The notes beneath the pieces are model-generated. The model saw nothing but the letters and a program-made list of their open reading frames with translations, was not told where the DNA came from and searched no databases. A stretch of 64,000 bases of DNA. It comes from Kitagawia praeruptora (taxonomy: Eukaryota; Streptophyta; Magnoliopsida; Apiales; Apiaceae). The DNA lies in contig CM075345.1 in assembly GCA_037693485.1 (NCBI GenBank), positions 83,272,001-83,336,000 of the forward strand, in the 5' to 3' direction. Of this stretch, positions 42,829 to 52,515 are shown piece after piece. Every line of letters starts with the position of its first letter. Within the stretch, counting starts at the first letter, position 1. Both the position numbers and the translations under genes were made by a program.

Positions 42829-45169
42829 TTTTTTTTGCTAATTAAATTTATACCATAGGCAAACAAAATACATCTCTAGGGGCATACCCCGCGATTAGTA
42901 AAACATCCACCTAACGGAACAACATGATTTAAAAACATAGGAGAAACTAGATAAACTAGTTTAAAAACATCAAAAAACCAATAACTAAGCATAAACTACT
43001 TAGCAACTAAACAGGACTATGTAACTAGCCTGGGCACAAAAAAAAGAACTATGCCAACCCGGCATCTCATTTCGCACAATGCCACATTCCTGGCAAATAA
43101 CAACATAATATCCCCACTATACCGCACATAGCAGGCCATAATCCACAACAGGTACTCAGTTTGGAAGCAATCTCCTTTTTTGACACCGCCATAAGTCGAA
43201 CCAGCATGAGATTCCCGGGCTACTGCTCTCAGCAGGAGAGTTGGCCTCCAAAAAAGCACCTTATCGCTAACTTTTCATTTGGAGGAGGACCAGCCCCCAG
43301 CTGATGGATGAAGCCAAAAACTAGGCTTGTAATGGTCATGAAAAACAAGGTTGAAAAATGATCGTTGCCCAACCGCGGCAATCTGACACTCCAAAATAAA
43401 CACACAAGGTTCCCCCCTTGTATACTACAATCAGCATCATCTCCGCTGTATAAACCAAAGAGGGAATGCTCAACATACATTCCAAAACCTTCTATAAATA
43501 AAGCGTAGCGATCGATTGACAAAAAACTGTCAATTCTTCCAGCAGCATTATCCATCCCATTCAACAGTATAATGACAGTAGGACATACTGTAGTCCTCAG
43601 ATGGCACCCTGCCACCACCGTGCAGACATAAATTTCCATGGTACAAGGAGCACCTTGACATCTAACATAGATAAGCATCACATCAATGCAAGTTGCATCT
43701 TGCATAGCGACATCAGCAAGCATACGGATGTACAATCCGTAGTTTCCAGTTCTTGTGTCCCTCGCAGCTCCATAAACAATTGAGTCCATGACAACAGACT
43801 TTTCTAGGCATGGAATGCCAATCTTCCACCAATTGCTGTCTAAGAAATTGATAACCGCCATTGTAACTTCAACCAGATTAACATCAAGCATCTGGTTCCC
43901 CTTGTAGCTGTAGCGACAATCACACTGCAAATCAGCTCCAGTCAAACTGCAGTTATCAACATTACAAATCTGAACTTGAGCATCAACGCCCAATTCAAGC
44001 ATCAGGATATGCTCCATCCCAAAACGGGTGAACTCCTCAGCATCTATCTCACCCTCACACCACATTTTCAAAACCTCACCAGCAGCGACCTTCTTATGCC
44101 TCACCACACCCAGGTCAGCTAGCAATATGACCTTCGAAAAACTCAATCTTCCAACGGAGTAAAGAGGCACAGGAAACATACTCTTATGGATAACCATCAT
44201 CAAGTTTACAAGCATAATCAAACCACAAGGCTTAACCTCAGTTCCAAACACAACATACCAGGTCATGCCTAGTACGAGAACAATTTTGAAAATACCATTC
44301 TTTACGATATATGCAAAAAACTTCTTGCAACATTCATCACGCACATACCCGAACAAATGGCATGTTTTAGTCGCAAAACCCCCCATTGCAGAAAAATACC
44401 AGCACCATTTGAGTACTTATAGCTCCACAATTCTTATTGAACAACGAATCCCATTCAGACAATTGGACAAACACTAGAAGTTCATCATAGCTTGGACCTA
44501 TCATCGTGCAACCCTCATCCTTTCCGACGTTCTTACTACAAGAGCCCACCAATATAGTCACATAGTAATGCCTACCCATTATCCCCAAAAGACAGGATGA
44601 GTAGATCAACAAGGAAATCAACACATCGATGAAAGAACAAGTCTCAAACTCCTTGAAAATAAAGCCATTGCTCCCCTTACCGTTGGTTTTAGAGAATTCG
44701 ACATTCTGAATCTTGGCTGCGAAGAGCACCCAAGTCTCGCTAGAGATAGACTCCTTCACAGCAACGGAGTTCACCATGGCTCCTATCTCCTCCACCGGAG
44801 ATGCATTGAACACAACAACATCACCACCATAGTGAGTATATTGAATACCAGGACAAAGAGAGTCACCTCCGTCCATTAAAACCAAAGATTCAATCGAATC
44901 AATCAACAAAACGTTGCTTTGAAAGATCAAAGAACGAATACACTTCAAAGGAAGTGAGATTGCCAACTGGCTCTCCAAAGAAACCATTACAAGAAATACA
45001 AATAGTAGATATAAGAAATATAGGTGTTTATGGTGAAAAATAGAAGAGAGAGGTGGATTAGTGAAAGATTTATGGTCAGAATTGATGGAAAAGGTTTAGA
45101 TTTAGCTTTGGATTAATGGCGGCCAGCTAGGGTTCCTAGAGAGAAACGACTCTCATTTAAGCTTTTCTT
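42829..45169 (-). mobile_element. NA12: class 2 non-autonomous element
   Basis: Minus strand. Duplication CTTGAATCTCAAGTCTTT at 42811-42828 and 45170-45187. Tail at 42829 (GCTAATTAAATTTATACC), hairpin complement near 42877-42890. 5' family end at about 45156 with 13 extra bases. It lies only 30 bp from the right duplication of NA11. Confidence 0.9.
43017..44987 (-). pseudogene. NA12 ORF: class 2 protein with two frameshifts
   Basis: Starts with MVSLESQLAISLPLKCIRSL at 44987. The frame shifts near 44380 at a G-run (GFCD becomes GGFATKTCH) and again near 43250 (before VLFWRPTLLLR), ending at 43017. About 650 residues in all, V/L/I/C-rich. Motifs shared with class 2: DTRTGNYGLYIRML (NA7 has RTGNDRIMRW) and EKLAIR plus VLFWRPTLLLR (NA10 has EKLADEVLFGRPTLMLRR). 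Unknown function; several long hydrophobic runs could be membrane segments. Confidence 0.6.
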
Positions 45170-45234
45170 CTTGAATCTCAAGTCTTTGTTCACCTTAACA
45201 TGTGAAGTACTTATTTGAAACCATTTGTTATTCT

Positions 45235-47336
45235 AGTAAGGTGCAAGCTATGAAGAATTGGCCAAAACCTAGTAATATCAAGCAACTTAGAGGCTTTTTG
45301 GGTTTGACCGGGTATTACAGACGGTTTGTAAAAATCTATGGAGAAATAAGTCGTCCTCTGACCAACCTTTTGAAGAAAAATGCGTTCTACTGGACTGAAC
45401 ATGCCTCTATTGCTTTCGAGAGGCTGAAAGAAGCAATGGTGTCAGCACCCGTATTGGCGTTTCCAGATTACGCATTACCATTCACACTAGAAACAGATGC
45501 GAGTGCTTATGGTATAGGTGCAGTTTTGATGCAAAAGGGGAGGCCATTGGCTTATCTAAGTAAGGGGTTGGCTCCAAAACATCAAGGTCTTTCTACTTAC
45601 GAAAAAGAATTGTTGGCTATCGTGATGGCTACTCAAAAGTGGTTCACTTATCTCCAAGGGCATCATTTTTTTATTAAAACTGATCACCAAAGTTTGAAAT
45701 TTCTACTGGAGCAAAGATTGTCTACCCTTTTATAACAAAAATGGCTAGCAAAGTTGATGTGACTTGACTATGAGATTTTATATAAAAAAGGAAAAGAGAA
45801 TAAAGCAGCAGATGCTTTATCTCGATTGCCAGAAGTCCAAGGTGAAGGAGTTGTTACTGAAATATCTGCAATGCAGCCACAATGGTTAAATGAAATAGTG
45901 CAGAGCTACAGTGGTGATTCAGAGGCACAAAAAATCATGGAAGGGCTAGTAGCTAAGGATTCAGCATACAACCAATTTTCTTTTATAAAGGGGATATTAA
46001 GGTACGAAGGCAAGATATATGTGGGCTCTACTGGAGGTATAAGGAATAATATTATTTGGGAGTTGCATGATAGTCCAGCAAGGGGCCACTCAGGTCAGGA
46101 AGCTACATGTAAATAAATTGCACAATTTTTCCATTGGCCAAAACTTAAAACTGAAGTCATTGAGTATGTACGAGCATGTGATATTTGTCAAAGGGTTAAA
46201 ACTGGTAACCAGCACCCAGGGGGCCTACTGCAGCCCCTGCCTATTCCAAATCAGGTATGGCAACATATTTCTCTTGATTTTGTGGAAGGTTTACCTATGT
46301 CCTTGGGAAAAGATTGTGTGATGGTAGTCATTGATAGATTTACTAAAGTTGGACACTTCATAGCTTTGTCCTACCCTTATACGGCTACTACTGTTGCTCA
46401 ATTTTTTTTAGACAACATTTACAAATTACATGGGATGCCTCAATCAATTGTGTCTGATAGAGATAAGCTGTTTACTAGTCATTTCTGGAAAGAGTTGTTT
46501 CAGCTTATGGGGACCAAGCTACACATGAGCACATCATATCACCCACAAACCGACGGGCAAACCGAAAGGCTCAATCGCTGTTTGGAGCAATACTTGAGAG
46601 CTATGGCAAGCCAACGACCAAAAATGTGGGCAAAGTGGTTGGCTCTTGCGGAATGGTGGTACAACTTGACATATAACTGTGCAATTAAGATGAGTCCTTA
46701 CGAAGCCTTGTATGGTACACAGCCAAGACCGATATGCTTGCCATCATCACACAGGTCTGCTGTTGGTATAGTTGAAGACTTTCAGATTAAACGAGAAGCC
46801 ATGGATCATGTTCTGAAAGATGCTATACAGGCTGCACAAAATAAATACAAACAGTACGCGGACAAAAAAAGAATGGAGGCCACTCTTAATGTGGGGGACT
46901 GGGTGTTCTTAAAGTTGCAGCCTTACAAACAATCATCTGTTGCTGTTCGAAGGAATTTGAAATTGTCACACAAGTTTTTTGGTCCTTATAGGGTCTTGGA
47001 AAAAATTGGAAATGTGGCTTACAAGTTGGCTTTACCAGAAGGCAGCCACATTCATCCAGTTTTTCACATCAGCCTACTCAAAAGGAAGGTGGGAGATAAA
47101 TACATGGTTACTACAGAGCTGCCTCGTTTGGGAAATGAAGGACATTTTATCGTACACCCTGTGAAGATCTTACAGAGGAGGACTGTAAAATGAAATAATG
47201 TTGTTGTGGTTCAATGGCTTGTCCAGTGGTCACATACCATTCCAGAGGATGCTAGTTGGGAAGATGCCAGTCAAATCATGGAGCAATATCCGGAATTCAA
47301 TCCTTGAGGACAAGGATTATTCTGAGGAGGAGCAGT
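45235..47336 (+). mobile_element. Ty3-gypsy chromovirus fragment
   Basis: Truncated on the left in the RT/RNase H junction. It carries RNase H, integrase and a C-terminal chromodomain-like segment, then a purine-rich GAGGAGGAGCAG tract at about 47322-47334. An LTR beginning TGTAACCAACATAAT at about 47337 probably follows. The second LTR and gag are not seen. Confidence 0.8.
45238..47308 (+). pseudogene. Gypsy RNase H - integrase - chromodomain polyprotein fragment
   Basis: The first part reads RGFLGLTGYYRRF...FTLETDASAYGIGAVL (connection and RNase H, with catalytic Asp) and ends at a TAA near 45733. Then follow AADALSRLP, the HHCC zinc-binding region (CDICQRVK), and the integrase core with LDFVEGLP, VIDRFTK, IVSDRD and FTSHFW, then TSYHPQTDGQTERLN (catalytic Glu). 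The C-terminus EDASWEDASQIMEQYPEF resembles a chromodomain, placing it among chromoviruses. Stops near 45733, 45770, 46115 and 47190 make it a pseudogene. Confidence 0.88.
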
Positions 47337-47720
47337 TGTAACCAACATAATAAAATGTGATCATTTTATTAGGAGCAGTAAAATAAATTAGTCTGTTACT
47401 GTAATTCTTATTCAGTAAGGCAAGTGGATAGGAAAGGAAATATTTATGGGAACACGTGCATATAAGTGGTCATGTAATACCCAATAGATTGTTGACAGGT
47501 GTCCTCGAGTGGTAACAAATAGCATCTGAGAGAAAGGAGTAGGGCAGACTGATGAGACTTGTTTTTTTTTCTGTATTGTCATTTTCTTCTATGTAGCTGT
47601 AATGGAGTTATAGGAGTGGTAGTAACTTTTGGCTGGATTAATAAAGTAACTCTGCACTTTTCTTGAATTACATTCTGTTTGTCTTTTTATTTGTTTTGTC
47701 TGCTGTGCTTTGTGTTACAT
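47337..47720 (+). repeat. Probable gypsy 3' LTR
   Basis: Begins TGTAACCAACA after a purine tract and lacks ORFs. The right end is uncertain because another element's tail follows. Supported by position only. Confidence 0.45.
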
Positions 47721-47729
47721 TCTTTTACT

Positions 47730-47869
47730 TTACTAGATTGTTTCATGTTTGCTTTATGATGTACAACGATTAGTTGAACAGTGTTGTCTCCTTATGGATC
47801 ACTGATTGGGTATGCCCTCTTCTTCATGTAACTGCTTTATTGTAATAAATTTTTTATTTAACAAAAAAA
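47730..47869 (+). mobile_element. Divergent LINE-family 3' tail, truncated
   Basis: Contains GGGTATGCCC (shortened hairpin, about 47808-47818), then ATGTAACTGCTTTATTGTAATAAATTTTTTATTTAAC and poly(A). Same order of elements as the family tail but with many substitutions, suggesting an older subfamily. The left limit is not defined. Confidence 0.5.
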
Positions 47870-48281
47870 ATCGGATTTTTTTGGTTTTGCCTACTAGAAA
47901 TCGGACCAACTATACACGGTCCGATTGGTGTCGTGGACTGCTAGACCTGATTCAATCTAATTTACTAATCAATACCGAAATATTGTGCAGTCCTACCGAC
48001 AAGATTTGCTTTCTTTTTTTTTCCTCCGTCACCTTCTCCTTCTCAAAACATCCCCGCAGGGGCGGCTGGTTAATCGTATGCAGCAAGCTCGAAGACCCCG
48101 CTTCTGGAAGGCACATGAGTCTGAACCGTACCTCAGGTAATATATAATATTTTTTAATTGAGAATCTTGATAAACATTTATTAAGTTTAACATTGCCTAA
48201 TTTTCTAAAAGAGGATGATAACTTTATCTATCTGTGGTAACTGTATGTTTTCTCTGCGCATAAATTAGAATCTCCGATAAA
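47870..48281. other. Possible host DNA, exon-like GC-richer patch
   Basis: Contains the inverted repeat ATCGGACC...GGTCCGAT (about 47899-47927) and a GC-richer stretch ending CCTCAGGTAATA near 48138 that looks like a splice donor. No recognised protein. Weak. Confidence 0.25.
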
Positions 48282-48294
48282 AGTGCGAATATTT

Positions 48295-50416
48295 TTTTTT
48301 TTTTGCTAATTAAAATTTTATACCAAAAGGAACAGCATAAACACGTCTAGGGGCATACCCCGCGAAAAACCAAAAACCATTACACGGAATTTGTTCAATC
48401 AGGGATATACCCCGCAGAGTCAACAAAAAGCTAAAACAAAGCCAAACAACAAAGTCACTTGCCAATCAACAAAAGAGAATTAAGAAAATAAGAAATTAAG
48501 CAGCCATTTTTAAGTCTTGTTGGAGTGCCCTCCTCGGGTTGCTCTCCACTTCTTGGTCCTGGATTTGATCCCAGGGTGAACATGGGCAGTCCCAGCCGGT
48601 ATCACCTTAGCCTCTGAAACAGAGAAGTCCATTTCATCTTCACTTCCCACTTCAGCATCATCAATCATCAAACCATAACCATCAGCAAAACCAAACATCA
48701 TTCCCAAGTAATGCATATGGCCACGCATAGAGGCCCTCGTGTTAGGGATAAAACCCCCCATAGCCAGGGCTTTCTCAGTACCCTCACCTGAAACTTCGAT
48801 TACCTGCGCCAAATCATACTTCACCGTCAAAGAGTCCATAGGTCCACCAGAGCGGCCTATCGCACTCACCTCCTCAAACTCCTCATCTTGATCGTTCTCT
48901 CCGTCAGAACCAGACGTGCAAATCAATCCCACCTCCGCATCAATTTCCATCACCACAAAAGTGCCCATTTGGCTCAGACCGCACTCATCAAGAAAGTCCC
49001 TGAGTTTGGCTGGCAATGCTTGGATAACCTCCTTGCCTGCATTCCTAGAAACATTATCAAAAGAGATAATGAAAATCTTCAAACTATCCACATCCTTTCC
49101 TTGACTAACAGTCACTAGCGTTCTTCCTTTCCCACTCAAATATAACTGGTCGACCAACCCAGCATCCTTTAGTTCCTCCCTCATGCCATGTAGGAGAACT
49201 CCTTCATCCCTTAAAAGGACAGGCAGGGGAATTTTCCTATCCCGAATGAAACCACTTAATTGTTTTATACAGTGCAAAGCTCTAGCAAGATCCTCCATCA
49301 TCCTAATGACAGGTAGATCTTGTAAATCATTTGAGGCATTCAAAGCTCTCATAGCTATCTTTCCCCAGAAGCTGGGAACCTCGTGCCCATTCCTCACAAT
49401 ACAGTCCCTAAGAACCAAGATAACTTTCAAAGCTATATTCAATCTCACACTAGTGGGTACCCCTGTCGGGGCTGCACTCATCATTTGACAATCCTCAGAA
49501 GGGGCAACAACATTATCAGAGTCGAAATTCTTACCAGATTCCATGCCTTTCGCCAGGGGTTGGATGTTCTTTTTGGGGTCACCTTGGTGTTGAGGCCCCA
49601 CCGCTTCCTGCTTCAGCCTTGAACCCATAGGGTTAACATTCCTTTCAGTCATGAGCTTCAAAGGGTTAACATCCCTTTCACTACACATATCATCAATACC
49701 TTCAACATCCTTGGTAGCCATAAATTTATCCAACACATTAATTGGCTCAATAGCTCTGACTGGGCTACAAATCAAAGAAGCAAGCCCAACAGAGGGGTTG
49801 CAATCAACATCTTGTTTCCCCAGGCTGCTCTGGGACACGTCAATAGCCCTCTCTGAGGTGGCTGACCCCTGGCTTAGGCCAGGCCTCAAACACCTTGAAG
49901 GCGCCACCATTTCAAGGTTCTCCAAAGAGGACTCCTTTGCAAACGATTCCACTGAACCTATCCTCCTTTGGTCAGCAGAGAGACGAGGCGATCCGCCCAT
50001 CCAACAGCCATCCTGCAACGGATCCGTTTCAAGATGGCTTACATCATCCAACCTTGGGTTCGAAATACCCACCAGCTCTTTAAGGACAGATCCAGCAACT
50101 AAGAATGGGGTTTCATACCCATCGAACACTCCAAATTCGAGCGGAGCACCATCGTGGTCCGCTGGACTCCGGTAAGATCCCAACTCGCGGTTGGGTCCAT
50201 CCGCAACAGAATTGGATCTATTCATATTCATAGTAAATATAAGAAATTTAGAGTATATGGTGAGAGAGAAGAGAAGAGATGAATTCGTGAAGACAATATG
50301 GAAGATTTGATGAGAAAGTGTTAAGATTTTGAGGCGGCTATGGATTTAGAGAGAGGTTAGGCTAGTGAGAAAACCGACTCTCATTTCTTCCTGGTTCAAA
50401 ATGAAGTTTACTTTGT
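48295..50416 (-). mobile_element. NA13: class 1-related element with intact ORF
   Basis: Minus strand. Duplication AGTGCGAATATTT at 48282-48294 and 50417-50429. Two hairpin copies on the complement (near 48348-48362 and 48402-48414). 5' family end at about 50384 plus 32 extra bases. The double hairpin and the C-terminal protein motif link it to NA3. Confidence 0.9.
48510..50231 (-). CDS. NA13 ORF: 573-aa class 1-related protein, intact
   Basis: An uninterrupted 573-residue ORF starting MNMNRSNSVADGPNREL. I see no RVSF repeat in its N-terminal half, which is hydrophilic and S/D/E-rich. The middle, at about 270-360, reads LKVILVLRDCIVRNGHEVPSFW and later ALHCIKQLSGFIRDRKIPLPVLLRDEG. This is a distant version of the LKVLQMFIEFMGYEVPEL / IQLQEFTINNGIEIP module of NA3 and NA11, with similar spacing. 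The C-terminus KKWRATRGGHSNKT matches NA3. No enzyme motif found. Inference: an accessory RNA-binding protein; loss of the repeats suggests that the head module is exchangeable. Confidence 0.78.
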   Translation of the reverse strand: MNMNRSNSVADGPNRELGSYRSPADHDGAPLEFGVFDGYETPFLVAGSVLKELVGISNPRLDDVSHLETDPLQDGCWMGGSPRLSADQRRIGSVESFAKESSLENLEMVAPSRCLRPGLSQGSATSERAIDVSQSSLGKQDVDCNPSVGLASLICSPVRAIEPINVLDKFMATKDVEGIDDMCSERDVNPLKLMTERNVNPMGSRLKQEAVGPQHQGDPKKNIQPLAKGMESGKNFDSDNVVAPSEDCQMMSAAPTGVPTSVRLNIALKVILVLRDCIVRNGHEVPSFWGKIAMRALNASNDLQDLPVIRMMEDLARALHCIKQLSGFIRDRKIPLPVLLRDEGVLLHGMREELKDAGLVDQLYLSGKGRTLVTVSQGKDVDSLKIFIISFDNVSRNAGKEVIQALPAKLRDFLDECGLSQMGTFVVMEIDAEVGLICTSGSDGENDQDEEFEEVSAIGRSGGPMDSLTVKYDLAQVIEVSGEGTEKALAMGGFIPNTRASMRGHMHYLGMMFGFADGYGLMIDDAEVGSEDEMDFSVSEAKVIPAGTAHVHPGIKSRTKKWRATRGGHSNKT

Positions 50417-50554
50417 AGTGCGAATATTTGTTTGTGCCCATCTATCTTTCTGTTTGGTTTAAACCCACATATTATTTCTTCCCTAATCACTTTTTCCAGA
50501 AGCACACCTCTTTCTTTCTTTGTGGGTAATCATTATTGCTCATCTGTTCTTTTA

Positions 50555-51052
50555 GGCCATGTTTGTTTCATGGGATTAAGTAAGGGATAGGACTATAATC
50601 CTTTAAAAAATTTAATCCCATGTTTGTTTTGTAAAATCATATTTGAGATTAGTTCAAGGATTATAGTCCTTTAAAATATCAATCCCATGTTTGTTTTGTT
50701 GGACTGGAGGATAGGATTATAATCCTCTATAATACTTGGTTGGAGGAGGTATTATTTAATCCCCTCTAACAAGTCATTTTTTAAAGGATTATAATCCCTT
50801 CATTATAATCCTATGACAAACAAACATGGGATTAGCAAATTTAAAGGATAATAGTCCAATCCCATATTCTATCCCACAAAACAAACATAGGATTAAAATT
50901 TAAAGGATTATAATCCAATCTTTGATTTAATCCTTCCAAACAAACATAGTTTTGGATAATTTAAAGGATTATAATCCTTAGGATAATATTGAAATGATTA
51001 TAATGCCTAAACTATAATACTTGGACTATAATCCCACAAAACAAACATGGCC
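50555..51052. mobile_element. Tourist-like (PIF/Harbinger-type) MITE
   Basis: 498 bp with terminal inverted repeats GGCCATGTTTGTTT...AAACAAACATGGCC and the 3-bp target duplication TTA at 50552-50554 and 51053-51055. The interior is built from repeated palindromic GGATTATAATCC blocks and can fold back over most of its length. No ORF. TTA duplications are the family hallmark. Confidence 0.85.
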
Positions 51053-51065
51053 TTAAAATTCACCT

Positions 51066-52198
51066 TGTTATAGGGAGAATATTGTATAACAATATTTATG
51101 GAGGTTGCTGGAATCATGGAGCAAAATACGGATATTCTGCTATGAACACGAAGAACATGGGAGGAGATTGGTGAATGATTGTGGCTGATCTTATTGATAG
51201 ATATTCAGGGGTGAGCTGAGGCATATCCAAACAAGAGGCCTACGTACCCTATTTATAGGGATCAAGCCATACGTAGTTCTTGGAGAAGAAGTTACCCTAG
51301 ATGGGCTAGGGTTTCTAGAAGCTTCCATGGCCCAAGTCCGTCGACTTTAGGGCTTATTGCGAATAGTCCATTAATTATGCCCAAGTCCCATGGCCCAAGA
51401 AAGGTTACCTATGGTGATCATGGTGCTAGAAATGAGGCCTCTCAAGTGAGGTTAATGGAGAAGTATAGTGGGGCTCGCATGCGACCTCGAGGGGTTCAGT
51501 CATGAGATGCAGACCCAAGTGTATAGCTACTCATGCGACCTCGAGGGGATTAGCTATGAGTCTTCCAATAGAGAGTGAGATAGAGATATTTAGTTTGTTG
51601 ATGTGACCCCACGTTGGAGGTTATTTGCGAAGCGATCCCTTGATGGGAGCCAGACGAAGCGATCCGGGTAGCGACCCCGGTAGATGCGACCCAGAGGCTG
51701 AGCTAGCATGATAGTGTAGATCCCGAGGCCGGGATCGTATTAGAGTAGAGATGCGATCCCAAGGCCGGGGTCGTATTAGAGAAGGATGCGATCCCGAGGC
51801 CGGGGTCGTATTAGAGTAGAGATGCGATCCCGAGGCCGGGATAGCATGAGACGCCTAGAGGCCTAGAATGAGACCCCTTTGAGGCCTAGCGTGAGATCCC
51901 TTGGAGGCCTAGCATGAGATCCCCTTTTCCTTTGTCATTGGCATGAGAGGACGTCTTGAGTAGTAGCAGGATCATAGTGAGGTGACCCCTGGGGTGAGAT
52001 AGCATCTTCGAGAGATTGTCTTCAAATAATATCATGAGATAGAGGGGAGGCGCTTCCTAGATTAGAGGCCTCATTTCTTGCTCATCCTTCTTCAATATTT
52101 AAGCCCATTAAGAGATAATTGAGCCCATTAAGATAGGTGGGCCCCTTATATAGTCATTTGAGCCTGTTTATGATCTATGCCGAGATTCGGGCATAACA
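51066..52198 (-). repeat. LTR of a minus-strand LTR retrotransposon with preceding PPT
   Basis: The ends are inverted TGTTATAGGG (51066) and GGGCATAACA (52198). Immediately to the right, on the minus strand, comes a GGACTCGGGGGGTAG polypurine tract (52199-52213), as expected for a 3' LTR. The internal region would lie to the right, but no gag or pol is recognisable there. The other LTR is not seen. Confidence 0.65.
51715..51860. repeat. Tandem repeat, about 36-bp period, four units
   Basis: Units start with GATCCCGAGGCCGG at 51719, 51755, 51790 and 51826, separated by TCGTATTAGAGTAGAGATGC-like spacers. It lies inside the LTR. Confidence 0.85.
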
Positions 52199-52515
52199 AC
52201 TACCCCCCGAGTCCATATTGCCATTGAAAATGCAATGCAGACTTAGAAAATATCTTGATCATTATGCGATGCGAAGCTTGAGATCGTTGTTGATGTAGTT
52301 ATGAATGCAATGTGGAATCAAGTAAAGTGTTGCCCTCCAATTGATGAGAAGCCAAGTATATGTAAGTGATGGTGACCTCGAGGGGTTCTTCCAAGTGCAG
52401 TGTGGCCCTGCAGGGTACCCGTGGGACTTGCAGTCATGAATTGTTAAATATGTCTTCTTTTAGCTGATATATGAGTTCATGCTTCCACTTGTGTCTTCAA
52501 GTCTTCTTAAAGTAT

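Noticed and set aside
11040..50231. Class 1 ORFs as host processed pseudogenes
   Set aside because: Different ORFs share the same L1-type 5' and 3' ends, which retrocopies of separate host genes would not; not fully excluded without a genome search.
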